From Anodontia alba (taxonomy: Eukaryota > Mollusca > Bivalvia > Lucinida > Lucinidae): DNA of 64,000 nucleotides. Made by a program: the position numbers and the translations under genes. The stretch lies in assembly GCA_964016985.1 (NCBI GenBank), contig OZ024823.1, positions 62,702,514 to 62,766,513 of the forward strand, written 5' to 3'. Each line of letters begins with the position of its first letter. The first letter of the stretch is position 1. This document shows, piece by piece, positions 45,525-58,227 of this stretch. The notes under the pieces were generated by a model. That model was not told the origin of the DNA. It saw nothing but the letters and a program-made list of their open reading frames with translations, and made no database searches.

Positions 45525-46575
45525 CAACAATAATGTAATGAGTGTCAGTTTCACTAACTTAGTTTCTATCTCTTAATGTTTAATTAAGTGTCTTACAGAA
45601 ATAATACTATTTATTCACATTTGTAAAACAAATGTTCCGATACAGTTATTTGACTAGTTCCGGGTAAGGTTATGCTTCATAACGATTTCTAAATAACTAG
45701 CTGATCAAAATTTGATTTTGTTTGGCTGATACAGAGTACTATCCTTCTTTGAAATAACACACTAAACAATTTGCCATTCGCCCTTGCCAAGACTGTGAAG
45801 TACACCACTGATTAGACTAGTTCCGAATAGTTTTGCTACTTCCGAATAATGACAGAGGAATCTGTAAAAATTCCTCGTCTAATGCAACAGCCTCTAAATA
45901 TTACTTTATGAACTTGTATTGTGTGTGACAGAGAAATATAAAGACATTCGTCACAAAGCGACAGGTTTACAAAGACCTAAAACTGGCCCTTAACCCTTCT
46001 CTTGCCGGAAATAAAATGAATCAGGCCTGTAAGAGGGGGTACCTCTACTTGAGAAGTCATTACCCCCTGAATTTTACCTCGATTTACATGAAATTTTCAC
46101 GTATAATTTGCCGATCCTAAGTGGCCATTTTACCGGAGAAAGGATGGTCACGTGACTAGAAAGTCACGTGACAGTCATGTGTAAACCGGGAACCGTTTAA
46201 GACACTTAAAAAAAAAAAAAAAAAAAACATTACAAGAGCCCAGCGCCTACTGTGTACTATTGCGAATGAAACGAGTGACATACATAGGTTCTACTGTTAT
46301 TCCTACTTCTTCCTCACTGGAAATGATTCAGGTGTTATGGGCTTTTTTTCCAGAAAAGCCTGATCAATTTGTTGAAGTGAGTGCTGAAATTAATGGCAGC
46401 TTGAAATTTGGTATTCTCGGTCTTTTTTAGTGTGGGTAAAATCCAGCACCTGACTATCTAATGAAAAGTGGCGTGTTTGTATGAAAATAGGTTCACTCCT
46501 GTATGAGAACACTTGCTCTGAATGGTTGCATGTGGTATATTGTAAGTATGACAGGCTTTTGAGTTGGCAGACCCG
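45525..46575. other. No gene seen; paired E-boxes
   Basis: Apart from the E-box pair at 46147-46172 and a poly-A run at 46208-46227, nothing is recognised. Confidence 0.4.
46147..46172. promoter_or_regulatory. Two perfect GTCACGTGAC E-box palindromes
   Basis: GTCACGTGAC at 46147-46156 and again at 46163-46172, 16 bp centre to centre, followed by the half-like AGTCATGTG. This decamer is the preferred core of bHLH-zip factors of the USF/MITF/TFE type. No promoter or gene next to it is supported, so function is inference only. Confidence 0.4.
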
Positions 46576-46622
46576 CCCCCCCCCCCCCAACCTCCCCCCC
46601 CCCCACCCCCCCACCCCCCCAC
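46576..46622. repeat. Poly-C tract
   Basis: C runs broken by AA, T and A. Confidence 0.97.
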
Positions 46623-48049
46623 CAGCTCGACTATTGTCGCGAAAGGCAAGATAAGGGTTAAAGTCAAAATCGCATAATTCATGGCATAACGATTTTTCGG
46701 CATGTACACCCTCCTTATTGCTTAGCTCCTATTTGCTGGATTTAATAACCCTTCCAATGTAAATATATTTAAGTGATGTTTAAGAAGTTGCAAGGAGTAT
46801 GCGCATTAGGTTCTATTCTACCCCTTCTGAAACCCTAAAATTACATAAGCTCGCAGTGAAAGTATGTCTTTCCATTGTTAAACAATCCAATTGTAGCTGG
46901 TGGTAAAGTGCTATGTGATGCCCCTAAAAAATCTACCCGTACTTCGTCAAAGTGCAGAAAATATAAGCGACGACATGAGCAAACCTGCCTTCGAGGTTTC
47001 ATCCAAGTAAGACTCAAACCAGCCTACTCAGCCACAGACTAGCGATTAGTCAGTATACTGTCTAGACAGCGAACAACAACGCCCTGATCTGACTGTGCAT
47101 ATGGACAAATTATGTGTCTTTGTTGTTCGCATATGTCATAAAGCAAGTTATCTCATGACAAGGCTCATATTTTCGCTTCAATCATCTGTCACGTATGTCA
47201 GATTCTTTTACGTACATTACATCGATATGTATACACGTATAAAAACAGTGTGTAAACACCTTACCCGGAACTAACCAAATCGGAGGCACAAATTTGCGAT
47301 CGATTAATGGTTGAAAACAAGCGCTTTGTTTAAAATCCTTGCAAGGAACATTTAAGCAGATGTTGAAAAGTATGTTCCACCAAAATAGTTGAAAAAAAAG
47401 CAATTTTAATTGACTGTCTACTCACAGGATATCTAGGCGAATGTTATTTACACATTTACAAAATTTATGTTAAGCGTAGGGTTGCTAGGGGCAAGCGGAT
47501 CGTATCGATCATTAAGGTAATATTTCCCGTATTTATTTTCTGATATATGAAGAAGAATAAATGAACGACAAAACCATACCATACCTTGACTTTGATGACG
47601 ATTTTTTCACTTATTCGAAACTAGCTAAAACCCTAACTAGCCAAATAACTGTATAAGAAATCTTGATAAATTAAAACAAGTATTTGTTTTATTTTTTCCC
47701 ATTTTCTCAATATTGTAATATGTACATTTTTAAACTGTACTTAATAGATATTTAACTAAGTTCTGTGACAAACAGATTTGGCAATAAACACTGTTTATCA
47801 AACTAAGCATGAGGTATTGGGTATCTTCAGTCACGGTAAATTCCCTGTCTGTTTCATGGTTCTAGGTTGTTCTTTCTGACAATATTACAGCTTTTCCTCG
47901 GTTCTTATTGCTTCCATCTATTATATGGATTGTCATTTCAGTGCCAAGAACATTGATATATACTGAATAATTAATGTATGTTCTGAACTATCAGAGCAAA
48001 TAAATAGGAAAAAGCCGGGACACAATATTTCCTTCAAACTTACATGTGT
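46623..48049. other. No gene supported
   Basis: A possible short minus-strand exon around 47270-47340 (residues like FVPPIWLVPG before a GTAAGG donor) was considered but not accepted. The rest is unrecognised. Confidence 0.35.
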
Positions 48050-48163
48050 ACCAAACTTACATGTGCATCAACGGACACAGAAGACTCTGATCAGTCTGTG
48101 CAGACGCGCAGGCTGGTTTGAGTCTTCTGTGACTCACATGTCCTTAGGTACATTTTATCTTAC
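48050..48163. mobile_element. F6 element copy
   Basis: AACTTACATGTGCATCAACG at the left and TGTGACTCACATGTCCTTAG at the right pair. The core is GACTCTGATCAGTCTGTGCA/GCGCAGGCTGGTTTGAGTC. Confidence 0.75.
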
Positions 48164-49431
48164 GTTGCGGATTGCATGTTCTTTTCCAAGTCATTGCCAT
48201 TTCAGTCAAAACAAAGAGTTTCAATCGCTATACAGAACTATCAAGGCGTTCCAGCATGATGAAAACAATAAATTGTTCCCAGGAAAACGATCACATCAAG
48301 AGATTATTGTGTCTGTCGACCTTCTATATATTCACAAAGGCAAATAACTGTTTACAACTTTTACAACACCGAATCCACATGTATATCCACAGGCAAAAAA
48401 CAAAACAAAAAAACTCATAGCCTTACTGACTTTAAGTAGCTGAAGGGCACATGGCATTTAAAACGTTTGAAAATGCCGATTCACAATACAAGATACCTTT
48501 TGGTTTGGACATATTTTATTTGTACAACTACCACTGACACATAAACAAACAAAACAATCGTATAGATTTTTGTCAATATACGGATAGGATTCTTACGACT
48601 TACGTAAACCTGTATCCCATTTTCTGTTATCTTAAGTCTTTTTATGAGTCTTGATTTGAATGAATACAAAAATCTTAAAATATTGAAAAAAAAAAAAAAC
48701 AGAAATGGTTATTGCTGAACAGAATTTTCAGTAATTTACTAGTATGAATAAATATATAATATGAATATAGGTAGTAAACACATTAATGAAAATCACTACT
48801 TGAAGCAATGTAGAGAGGTATTAAACATATGGCTCCACAGAGAATTAAATAGCCAGTTCTGTGCTTCAGCTGTTTTGTGTAGAAAAGGTTGATTGAAATC
48901 ATACATAATGCAACAAGCGAGGCAAATACAATGAGTACCAATAACTATGTCATTATAAAAGAAATAAATGCATAAGCATCATCTAATACGCGCCTCAGGA
49001 AGACTTCTGCTGGTATTTCTATAAAGTGTGCTTTATTTACTACAAGCTGTTATTGTTGTTTCTTTCAATTATTTTGAAAACCCTTAACGCACTGTGCGGT
49101 AATTAGGTCGAATAGTATAAGTACCTATTTTGCACCATGATGTTTCAATACTTGTGTCCCTGCCAATCTACACCAAAGACCTTGTGTCGTATAAAAAATA
49201 ATTCGTTCGATATATCTATCAATTAACAAAACTAATGGATTGACCCTGATTCAAAGAATGTCATTATAAAATCCTGCCAGTATAAGCAACTCCTGACCGA
49301 GAAAAAAAAATATATATGCTAAAATTCATGGGCATCAAGTTCAACAAGATATTCCGGCGAAACCAAAGGACAGAAAATAAATTAAAGATTAAAATACTAA
49401 ACCACTCCGGTAGCTTAAAGGCTCTATATTC
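48164..49431. other. No gene seen
   Basis: AT-rich sequence; frames at 48172-48420 and 48481-48669 carry no motif. Confidence 0.4.
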
Positions 49432-49650
49432 CTCAAAAATAGACATTTTATTATCCAAGAAAGTTTAACAAATTGATATATGGTATTAATACAATCATAA
49501 AATGTGGCATCTGACAGCCTGTAAAGTTTCAGTTAGTCTCTCTTTCTTGAAATGAAATGATTTTTTTTATCATATATCTGAATTAATGTTGCCAAGATTA
49601 TTTCAGAGATACGATAAAAAATAATTTCATATTTAATCCAGTTCAAAAAA
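49432..49650. mobile_element. Second copy of the TCAAAAATAGACATTTT fold-back
   Basis: CCTCAAAAATAGACATTTTA, ATGTGGCATCTGACAGCC, CAGTTAGTCTCTC and TGAATTAATGTTGCCAAGAT match the element at 60876-61164 in order. The right arm is shortened after about 49650. Confidence 0.8.
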
Positions 49651-49839
49651 TTCGAACCGAACTGACACACCAAATAGACACTTGATAATAACGATTTATA
49701 ATCCTTTCGACGTCACTTGGATGTAGTTGTTTTGGCTTTATATTCAAAAAGAAAAATAAAGTTTGTTCTGACTGGCTATATATTATCAGAACCCATTTGC
49801 AAGAGTATATAAGATGGTCTGAAGATAATCGTTTATTAT

Positions 49840-50337
49840 AAAATCACTCTATTTTCAAATTTTCGGCCTATGGCCTTCTTCAAGAGTAGAAATAAAAAGG
49901 TAGGCAACGATCAGGAATCGATGCAATTACCTAACACATTCAGTTCCAAGACACCAAAGGGAAAGAAGGACGCACTTAAAGTAACAGCACCACAATCAAA
50001 ACACTACAAGCAGAAAACCAAAAGGACAGTTTCTTCCCAAAAATGGTCAAACGGCTGTCCAAAATAAACTTTCACCAAGCCACACGTGCAAAGATACACA
50101 ATGATAGACATAGATAAGCAGAAGCATCGCCTTGGAACGGTCAGTAAAAGTATTACTGGGGAGCTTAAATCGATTTTACGTGGCCAAAACCCTCTAGAAC
50201 ACTTCATTCAACTAGGCGGCATCCATCTTTGCTTCAAGGAAGAAAGTCAAGCAAAGATGGATGCCACCTAGTTCAATGAAATGTTCTATTCCTGAAGAAG
50301 GCCACTGGCCGAAAATTTGAAAACAGAGTGATTTTTA
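49840..50337. mobile_element. F1-B tail flanked by inverted GGCC/GAAA motifs and a hairpin
   Basis: The inner part, 49890-50195, is a minus-strand F1-B 3' tail (GCAACGATCAGGAATCGATG to TTACGTGGCCAAAACCCTC). A hairpin of about 35-bp arms, GGCATCCATCTTTGCT and its inverse, lies at 50200-50283. Outside lie inverted ~45-bp copies of a motif: 49840-49885 (read in reverse) and 50291-50337 (GAAGAAGGCCACTGGCCGAA). A third, diverged motif occurs at 61354-61390. Confidence 0.7.
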
Positions 50338-50359
50338 TTTGATAGAAAATTTTTGTTGT

Positions 50360-50545
50360 GTTTTTTTTTTTTTTTTTTTTTTTTTGTTTTTTTTTTTTTG
50401 TTGTTTTGTTTTGGTTTTTTGTTTGTTTGTTTTTTGTTTTTTTGTTGTTGTTGTTGTTTTTGTTGTTGTTGTTTTTTTGTTGTTGTTTTTTTGTGTGTTT
50501 TTTTGTTGTTGTTTTTTTTTTGTTGTTTTTTTGTTTTTTGTATCA
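50360..50545. repeat. Poly-T / TTG tract
   Basis: About 185 bases of T and (TTG)n. All long frames here are low-complexity artefacts. Confidence 0.97.
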
Positions 50546-51189
50546 TCGCGCTTTTCGACTTGGTGGTCTTGCGGGAAATTTGCGTGAGTGTATGGAGTAT
50601 ATGCTTTTTGTGCGCAACTCCTATAGATTTTGACCGATCATTCTGAAACTTTGCTTATGGTTTGGAAATCTCTAAGCATGCCGACTTGATCTTGGTACTT
50701 TTATTGCATAATATGTTCGGTTTATGCCATTTTCGGTAAAAGAGAAATAGTTCATATCTTTTATGGTATTTCTTAAGTGGTAAACTGATAAAAGAATAAT
50801 ACAAAGTATTATATTTTAGACATAATATTATGTATAATGTTGCTGGATAAACAGTGTTTGTATTATGGATAAATATTCTGTTACATTTCAGCCAAGTCTG
50901 AGTAATAGTACTGATTTCATACAAATATTGAAATATAGGACATAGCAGGCAGTCCGCCATAATTAATCTGAATATTTAGACGCTTCAGACTAATAAATGT
51001 TAATAAGTGAACTCAGGAACTGATACAATCAGATCCACATCAAATTTTCAATATCAAAGACAGACAAATACAATTAAACGACCACAAAAAGAATAGATGG
51101 CAAGCAGAGTTGGCAACCTTAGCCCGAAAATATATCTTAAACTTACATAATTGTTAAAAGAAAAGCATTTGTAAGTGAAACACTACAGA
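50546..51189. other. No gene seen
   Basis: A 101-codon minus frame at 50655-50960 lacks motif or splice evidence. Confidence 0.4.
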
Positions 51190-52165
51190 ACATTTAACGA
51201 AACATACCACAATGAAAGTACCGCATAAATTACTGGGGCGCTTAATCTAGCTTTACGGGATCCCATCCCTCGCCCTCAGCTTCCATAGTGATAAAACATA
51301 TTTTTGTTCGGTCCGCATGAAGGTTTTCTAACTCATCCATGAATCATTACGCGTGACAAATAAATCACAGATAAAGCATATAATGAAGCGAGGATTCAAT
51401 ACACTTGGAAATACCTGGGGTGTCAAACAACACTACTGGAATACTGGAGCAAAAATAAACCACCAGTTGATCCACGGTCGACCGAGAAACAGACATAAAA
51501 AGTTCCGGCCCAGTTTTGTTGCAAGCATTGAAATCAGCCAAATGACTAGACACTCTTGCAAACCGAAAAATTTGAGAAATATGAACACCATAAGAAAGGA
51601 CACGAGTAATGTCGCTATCCAAAAACGCGAAATTAACAATGTCAAAATTAAAATCATTGCGTTTGTCATAAATTGAATGAAACGAAACCGGTTGAAATTG
51701 ATAAATGCAAATCTAAAAATAGGGTTTTGGTATCAGTAGAATTAACGCTTTTGAATTGCAGTTCAGGAGGATAAATGAGTGACCATTCCTTCAAAGTAAG
51801 GATTGTCGATATTCAAAAGGTCATCCAAATATCCGGAAGTTGAGTTAAAAGATTCAATAATATCAGCTTATGCATCATCAGAAAGAGACATCATAAAATC
51901 TTTTTCATAACAAAACAAACGTAAATCTTCCACAAGAGGAAACCATTTAGTACCCATCGAAATTCCACAATTTGTCTGTGTAACTTAGTGCCAAATCTAA
52001 TGTAAATTTTATCTAAAAGGTAAGGTAATGCGCCACATACTTTTTGACAAGAAGAAAATTTAAACCGTTTTGGTCATTAGACGTAAGGAATGCATTCCGA
52101 TAATTACAAGCAAGATAAGGAGAGCCTTCCAATTGAAAAGTACTCTCAATTAAGCTTCAAGTAAA
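51190..52165 (-). mobile_element. F1 copy reaching into the RT palm
   Basis: Minus strand: RT remnant from 52165 down to about 51500, then, after an internal deletion near 51500, tail blocks CCCATCCCTCGCCCTCAGC and GTTCGGTCCGCATGAAGG. It extends further 5' than any other F1 copy here. Confidence 0.8.
51500..52165 (-). pseudogene. Reverse transcriptase remnant with YLDD (F1)
   Basis: In changing minus-strand frames this holds KIYIRFGTKL, LFCYEKDFMMSLSDD, then YLDDLLNIDNPYF (YLDD codons at 51820-51831), TLFLDLHLSI near 51720 and, after a frameshift, SYGVHISQIFRFARVSS. YxDD is the metal-binding active site of reverse transcriptases, so the F1 family is a retroelement. Stops and frameshifts (for example an in-frame stop shortly before YLDD) make this copy dead. 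The FxxxG-type upstream motifs are degraded. Penelope-like affinity is my tentative reading from the motif order. Confidence 0.8.
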
Positions 52166-52182
52166 TTTCTCTTTGATTAATT

Positions 52183-52388
52183 AGTGCAGATTATATTTCA
52201 TTTCCTTTGGAATCACTGGGCCTATTGTGGTATCTTTGAAAATGCTCATGTATACGCTAGAGGGAGTAAGCAGTGTTGCAAACTTCATTATTGCTTATGA
52301 AGAGTCTCAATAAAACCAAGACTCACATTTTGTAATCTGTAATGTGTTCTTTGTTTCCAAAGGCAATCTTTTTTATGTTTATTTTAAT
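52183..52388 (-). mobile_element. F2 element copy
   Basis: Minus strand: AAGATTGCCTTTGGAAACAA, GAGTCTTGGTTTTATTGAG, ACTGCTTACTCCCTCTAGCG and ATACCACAATAGGCCCAG. The distal GGGGAGACG part is missing. It abuts the F1 copy. Confidence 0.82.
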
Positions 52389-52489
52389 GTTTTAATAGCA
52401 GTGAGGTAAGTGAGGCAAGAATTAATAATTCAGAAAGTTCAGTATTGGTACAGGAGCTTGAGTTAGCGATAAAACTTGAATGTATATGT

Positions 52490-52583
52490 TTTTTTGTTTT
52501 TTTTTACTTTTTTTTTTTTTTTTTTTTTTGTTTTTTGTTTTTTTGTTTTTGTTTTGTTTTGTTTTTTTGTTTTTGTTTTTTTT
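52490..52583. repeat. Poly-T tract
   Basis: T-rich with single G interruptions. Confidence 0.97.
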
Positions 52584-52835
52584 ATAAAGCTTAGGTAACC
52601 AATACATCGTAGGAAGCTTGTCTTGCTATTCCTTAATTTTAACAGAAAACTTCAGGGCTAAATGTTTGCAGTGGCCATAAACAATTGACTTCCCTTCTTT
52701 CGAAGTCTTTTTTTAGGTCTTGGTGCCGCTTAGTTCCTGTTTCAGTGTACTAATATAATGAACAGTGAAACAATGACAACGTGTTTGCGGCTTTGTCAGC
52801 TGGAACCAAAACATAAGAATAAAAGTCAAAAAGGA

Positions 52836-53336
52836 TTGCATACAGTAGAATTAGCCATGAGTACTCGTCTTTGTTTATTATAGTGATTAATTTGATTTTT
52901 ATGTTTTCGCTTTGATGCATTGACTGAGTTTGGAGCCTTTATGCGAACCGATTTTTTATGTGTTTCTGTATTAAGAGTAGCATCGGGATCCAGGGTGAAT
53001 TTAGCTAGCTGTAAAAGTGCTTTAAAACCCCCGGTGGTTTGCTCTACTGACCGTTCTAAGGCGGTGGTCCCGGTGTAAGTCTTACTCTTTGTTGCTTTGT
53101 GGTTTATTCTACGAGGCGATTTATTGTATGTCTTTCCGTGTGTCATTTTGTTCTTGTGTTTTTCAGTCCTTTTAGTATTGCGATTACCTCGCTTGGGGAA
53201 GAGAGAGCTAATCTTAGCGTTTTTCGTACGTTTGTTCGGTTTGTGCTTGTTTGGATTTGTCGGTTTTCTCTTCCTCTTGGGGTCTGGGAAGGGCTGTGGT
53301 TTGTGATTGTGGCACTCCCTGGACTTTTCTTTTACC
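52836..53336 (+). mobile_element. F1 subfamily A 3' tail
   Basis: From GCATACAGTAGAATTAGCC to CTTTTACCTTTTTTTT, nearly identical in order to 15990-16475. No RT coding left. Open frames on both strands are untranslated tail. Confidence 0.88.
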
Positions 53337-53369
53337 TTTTTTTTTTTTCACTTTTTTTTTTTTTTTTTT

Positions 53370-53590
53370 TCGCCTTTGGAAACAGAGAATACACAAAAGC
53401 ACGAAAAGCGGAGACTTGGTTTGATTGAGTCTCTTCATATGCAACACTGTAAATGCAAGGCTGCATACGCCCCCTAGCGCCAGATTAAGCGATATTCAAT
53501 TTTTAAAATAACCAGGATGGGCTCAATGATCCCAAAGGAAACAAAATATAACCTGCACTATGATGATCTCCACAAGGACCTAATAAATAT
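53370..53590 (+). mobile_element. F2 element copy
   Basis: CGCCTTTGGAAACAGAG, GACTTGGTTTGATTGAGTC, ACGCCCCCTAGCGCC, GGGCTCAATGATCCCAAAGG, CTGCACTATGATGATCTCC. It lacks the terminal direct repeat at the left, where it joins the T tract ending the F1 copy. Confidence 0.8.
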
Positions 53591-53649
53591 ATATGTTTTT
53601 TACTGCTATGGAAGCTGAAGGCGAGGATTGGAATCCCGTAAAGCTAGCT

Positions 53650-53722
53650 TAAGGCCCTACACCCCCACCCCCTCACACACACACTCCACCCCCCCCCCCC
53701 ACCCCCGCACACCTCCCCCGCC
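53650..53722. repeat. C-rich / CA-rich tract
   Basis: C runs mixed with ACACAC. Confidence 0.95.
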
Positions 53723-53973
53723 CCAGTAATTCATTCTTGAATACCCTGCTTCAGATGATGGAAAGAAGATTTAGGTTTAGGTGGTAATAGATTATTATTT
53801 TTTCAAGAATAAAATTTCATACGTTTATCGATAACATTGAATATGTTTAGTTTTCATTCCTTTAAAGCATCCGGCTCAACATGTTCTCGTTTACACCATC
53901 GATTACCAAATTTGTTCAGTACAGAAGCTATTTCTTCCCTACATTTATCAAAATCTATATGATTAGGAAATCT

Positions 53974-54012
<39 letters not shown>

Positions 54013-54172
54013 TTTTGTTTTTGTTTTTGTTTTTTTTTGGCCCTTGGAAACAATTTTACGAATTCTTGAATCTGAAATGATTTTAAGATTTCCTGTTATG
54101 CATATCCAGCTGCAGGATAATTAAACATGGAGTCTTTACAACCCAGGGGTGTAGGAAGAGTAGGCTTTTAAA
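53723..54172. other. No gene seen; poly-T run
   Basis: Poly-T at about 53977-54011 with TTTTG units to 54038. Nothing else recognised. Confidence 0.5.
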
Positions 54173-54261
54173 GCCATTGTTGACGCCGCACGACGCACGA
54201 CGGACGACGGACGACGGACATCGACTGACCACAATAGCTTTGTGCTCAGGTGAGCTAAAAA
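54173..54261 (+). mobile_element. F4 3' end fragment
   Basis: GACGACGGACGACGGACATC followed by CACAATAGCTTTGTGCTCAG and GGTGAGCTAAAAA. Only the last ~90 bp of F4. Confidence 0.85.
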
Positions 54262-54540
54262 TGGGAGCATAGAATGTCGACCATGGTTCTTCAATATTTC
54301 CTAGTAAAACCTTGAGTGAAGTATAGGATCCTTTTACAGCAGAAGTGTTTCGTTTTACATTTCCATTTTTCCTTAAACTATGCTTTCAGAACAGTCTGTA
54401 CTTTAACTGGTTTTAAATAAGCTATGACAAGGCAATAATTCAACTTTATTTGTTAGTTTCTAGTTCTGAAAACACGTATGTGTACAACTACTAGTCCAAC
54501 ATACATGCATAATAAGTGCAATATATTCCACTCTCTAGTT

Positions 54541-56695
54541 ATAATTGTAGGTACATGTTAAACTACTGATGTCTATTTCAGTCTTTAATTCACCGTACAT
54601 ATATTCATATTGAACAGCATATACCAGTCTTTAGTTCTAGCTACATGTATAATTAATGCAGCATAATCTAGGTAGATGTGAAACTACTGCTGTCTATTTC
54701 AGTCTTTAATTCACCGTACATATATTCATATTGAACAGCATATACCAGTCTTTAGTTCTAGCTACATGTATAGTTAATGCAGCATAATCTAGGTAGATGT
54801 GAAACTACTGTTGTCTATTTCAGTCTTTAATTCACAGTACGTATATACATATTGCGCAGCATATACCAGTCTTTAGTTCTAGCTACATGCATTATTAATG
54901 CAGTATAATCTAGGTAGATGTGAAACTACTGTTGTCTATTTCAGTCTTTAATTCACCGTACATCGTATACATATTGCGCAGCATATACCAGTCTGTAGTT
55001 CTAGCTACATGTATAATTAATGCAGCATAATCTAGGTAGATGCGAAACTACTGTTGTCTATTTCAGTCTCTAATTCACCGTACATATATACATATTGCGC
55101 AGCAAAACCCAGTCTGTAGTTCTAGCTACATGTATAATTAATGAAGCATATTCTAGGTAGATATGAAACTACTGTTGTCCATTTTAGTCTCTAATTCACC
55201 GTACATATATACATATTGCGCAGCAATTACCAGTCTTTAGATCTAGCTACATGTGTAATTAATGCAGGATAATCTAAGTAGACGTGAAACTACTGTTGTC
55301 TATTTCAGTCTTTAATTCACCGTACATATATACATATTGAACAGCATATACCAGTCTTTAGTTCTAGCTACATGTATAATTAATGCAGCATAATCTAGGT
55401 AGATGTGAAACTACTGTTGTCTATTGCAGTCTGCACAGCATATACTAGTCTAGCTACATGTATAGTTAATGCAGCATAATCTATGTAGATGTGAAACTAC
55501 TACTATCTATTTAAGTCTCTCATTCACCGTATATACAGTCTTTATTCTATCTACATGTATAATTAATGCAGCATAATCTAGGTAGATGTGAAACTACTGT
55601 TGTCTATTTCAGTCTCTTATTCACCGTACGTATATACATATTGCGCAGCATATACCAGTCTTTAGTTCTAGCTACATGCGTAATTAATGCAGCATAATCC
55701 AGGTAGATGTGACACTACTGTTGTCTATTTCAGTCTCTAATTCACCGTACACGTATACATATTGAACAGCATATACCAGTCTTTAGTTCTAGCTATATGT
55801 CTAATTAATGCAGCATAATCTCGGTAGATGTGAAACTACTGTTGTCTATTTCAATTTCTAATTCACCATACATATATACATATTGAACAGCATATACAAC
55901 TCTTTAGTTCTAGCTACATGTATAATTAATGCAGAATAATCTAGGTAGACGTGAAACTATTTATGTCTATTTCAGTCTCTAATTCTGCAGAGCATATACC
56001 AGTCTTTAGTTTCTAGCTACATGTATAATAGCTACATGTATAATTAATACAGCATAATCTAGGTAGACGTGAAACTACTGCTGCCTATTTCAGTCTCTAA
56101 TTCACCGTACATATATACATATTGAACAGCATATACCAGTATTTAGTTCTAGCTAAATGTATAATTATTGCAGCATAATCTAGGTAAACGTGAAACTACT
56201 GTTGTCTATTACAGTCTCAAATTCTGCACAGCATATACCAGTCTTTAGTTTCTAGCTACAAGTATAATTAATGCAGCATAATCTAGTAGACGCGAAACTA
56301 CTACTGTCTATTTCAGTCTCTAATTCACCGTACATATATACATATTGAACAGCATATACCAGTCTTTAGTTTCTAGCTACATGTATAATTAATGCAGCAT
56401 AATCTAGGTAGACGTGAAACTACTATTGTCTATTTCAGTCTCAAATTCTGCACAGCATATACCAGTCTTTAGTTTCTTGTTCCATGTATAATTAATGCAG
56501 CATATTTCAGGTAGATGTGAAACTACTGCTGTCTATTACAGTCTCTAATTAACCATACACATATACATATTGCACAGCATATACCAGTCTTTAGTTCTAG
56601 CTTTATGTATGATTAAGGCAGCATATTCTAGGTAGATGCAAAACTACTGCTGTCTATTCCAGTCTCTACTTCATATTATATGTATACCTGTAGCA
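54541..56695. repeat. 121-bp higher-order satellite, about 18 units
   Basis: Each unit reads GCTACATGTATAATTAATGC, CATAATCTAGGTAGATGTG, CTACTGTTGTCTATTTCAG, TTCACCGTACATATATACAT, then CAGCATATACCAGTC. It contains three diverged versions of the 44-bp element seen from 56700 on, so it is a trimer amplified as one block. A few units are shortened (about 55430, 55980, 56225, 56440). Confidence 0.93.
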
Positions 56696-58227
56696 GACTA
56701 TTCCAGTCTTTAGCTCTAGACAGATGAATAACTATTTTTACCAAAGTCTATTCCGTGCACACAGCATATTTTTGTCTCTATCCATAGCTTCATTGTTATA
56801 AATGCAGTATAATTCAGTCTTTATTTCTAGCTACATCTCTTGAAAACCTTTTTTAGTCTCTTGAAAACCTTATTTAGTCTATTCCAATCTCATATTCTAG
56901 CCAAATGTACTAACTATTGCAGTCTGTTTGAATCGTTCGTTTCAGATGTGTATTCCAGCCTCTTGTCCTAGGTTCATGTATAATTAATAAAGTCTATTCC
57001 AGTCTCTAACTCTAGGAATATTTATAGCAATTGCAGTATATTCCAGTCTCTAAATCTAAGAATATGTACAGCTATTGCAGTATAATCCAGTCTATAAATC
57101 TAGATACATGTATAGCCACTGCAGTATAGTCCAGTCTTTAAATCTAGCTACATGTACAACTACTACAATCCATTCCAAGCTGAAAGTCTAGGTACGTATA
57201 GATACTGCAGTCTTCAATTCTCTAAATCTAAATACATGTATAGCTGCTACAGTTTTTATAGTCTCTAAATCTAGGTACATGTATACAATCTATTCCAATC
57301 TCTAAACCAGGGTACATGTACAATCTATTCCAGTCTCTAAATCTAGGTTAATGTATAACTGCTGCAGTCTACTCCAGTCTCTAAATGTAGATACATGTAT
57401 AGTTACTGCAGTAAATTCCAGTCTCAGTATCTAGGTAAATATATCACTGCTACAGTCTATGCCAGCCTCTAAATATAGGTACATGTACAGCTACTGGAGT
57501 CTATCCCAGCCTCTAAATCTATTTACATGTATAGCTACTGCAGTATATTCCAGTCTCCATATCTAGGTTCATGTATAACTGCTACAGTCTATGCCAGTAT
57601 CTAAATATAGGTTCATGTATTCCTAACGGAGTCTATCCCAGTTCTAAATCTAGGTACACGTATAGCTACTGCAGTATATTCCAGTCTCAATATCTAGGTT
57701 CATGTATAACTGTTACAGTCTATTCAAGTCTCTAAAGCTAGGAACATGTATAACAGATGTAGTGTTTTCCAGTCTCCATAGCAATGTACGTGTATAACTG
57801 TTGCAGTCTATTCCAGTCTGTCAATCTTGGTACTTGTATAACTGCTATAGTATATTCCAGCCTCTAAATCTAGGTACATGTATAACTGCTACAGTTTCTT
57901 CCAGTCTCTAACTCTGGGTACATGTATAGCTACTGCAGTCTATAACAGTCTCTAAATCTATCTACATGTATAACTGCTATAGTCTATGCCATTCTCTAAA
58001 TCTGGGTACGTGTATAGCTAATGCAGTCAACTCCAGTCTCTAAATCTAGGTACATTTATAACTGCTACAGTTTATTCCAATCTTTAACTCTACGAACATG
58101 TATAACTGCTACAGCTTATTCTCGTCTTTAATTCTAGGAACATGTATAATGCTACAGTTTGTACCATTCTTTAACACTAGGAACATGTATAACTGCTGCA
58201 GTTATTGCCAGTCTCTCAGTCTAGGGA

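Noticed and set aside
47182..47403. Possible exon with FVPPIWLVPG before a GTAAGG donor
   Set aside because: Acceptor is weak, no partner exon or family could be recognised, and the coding part would be only ~25 codons.
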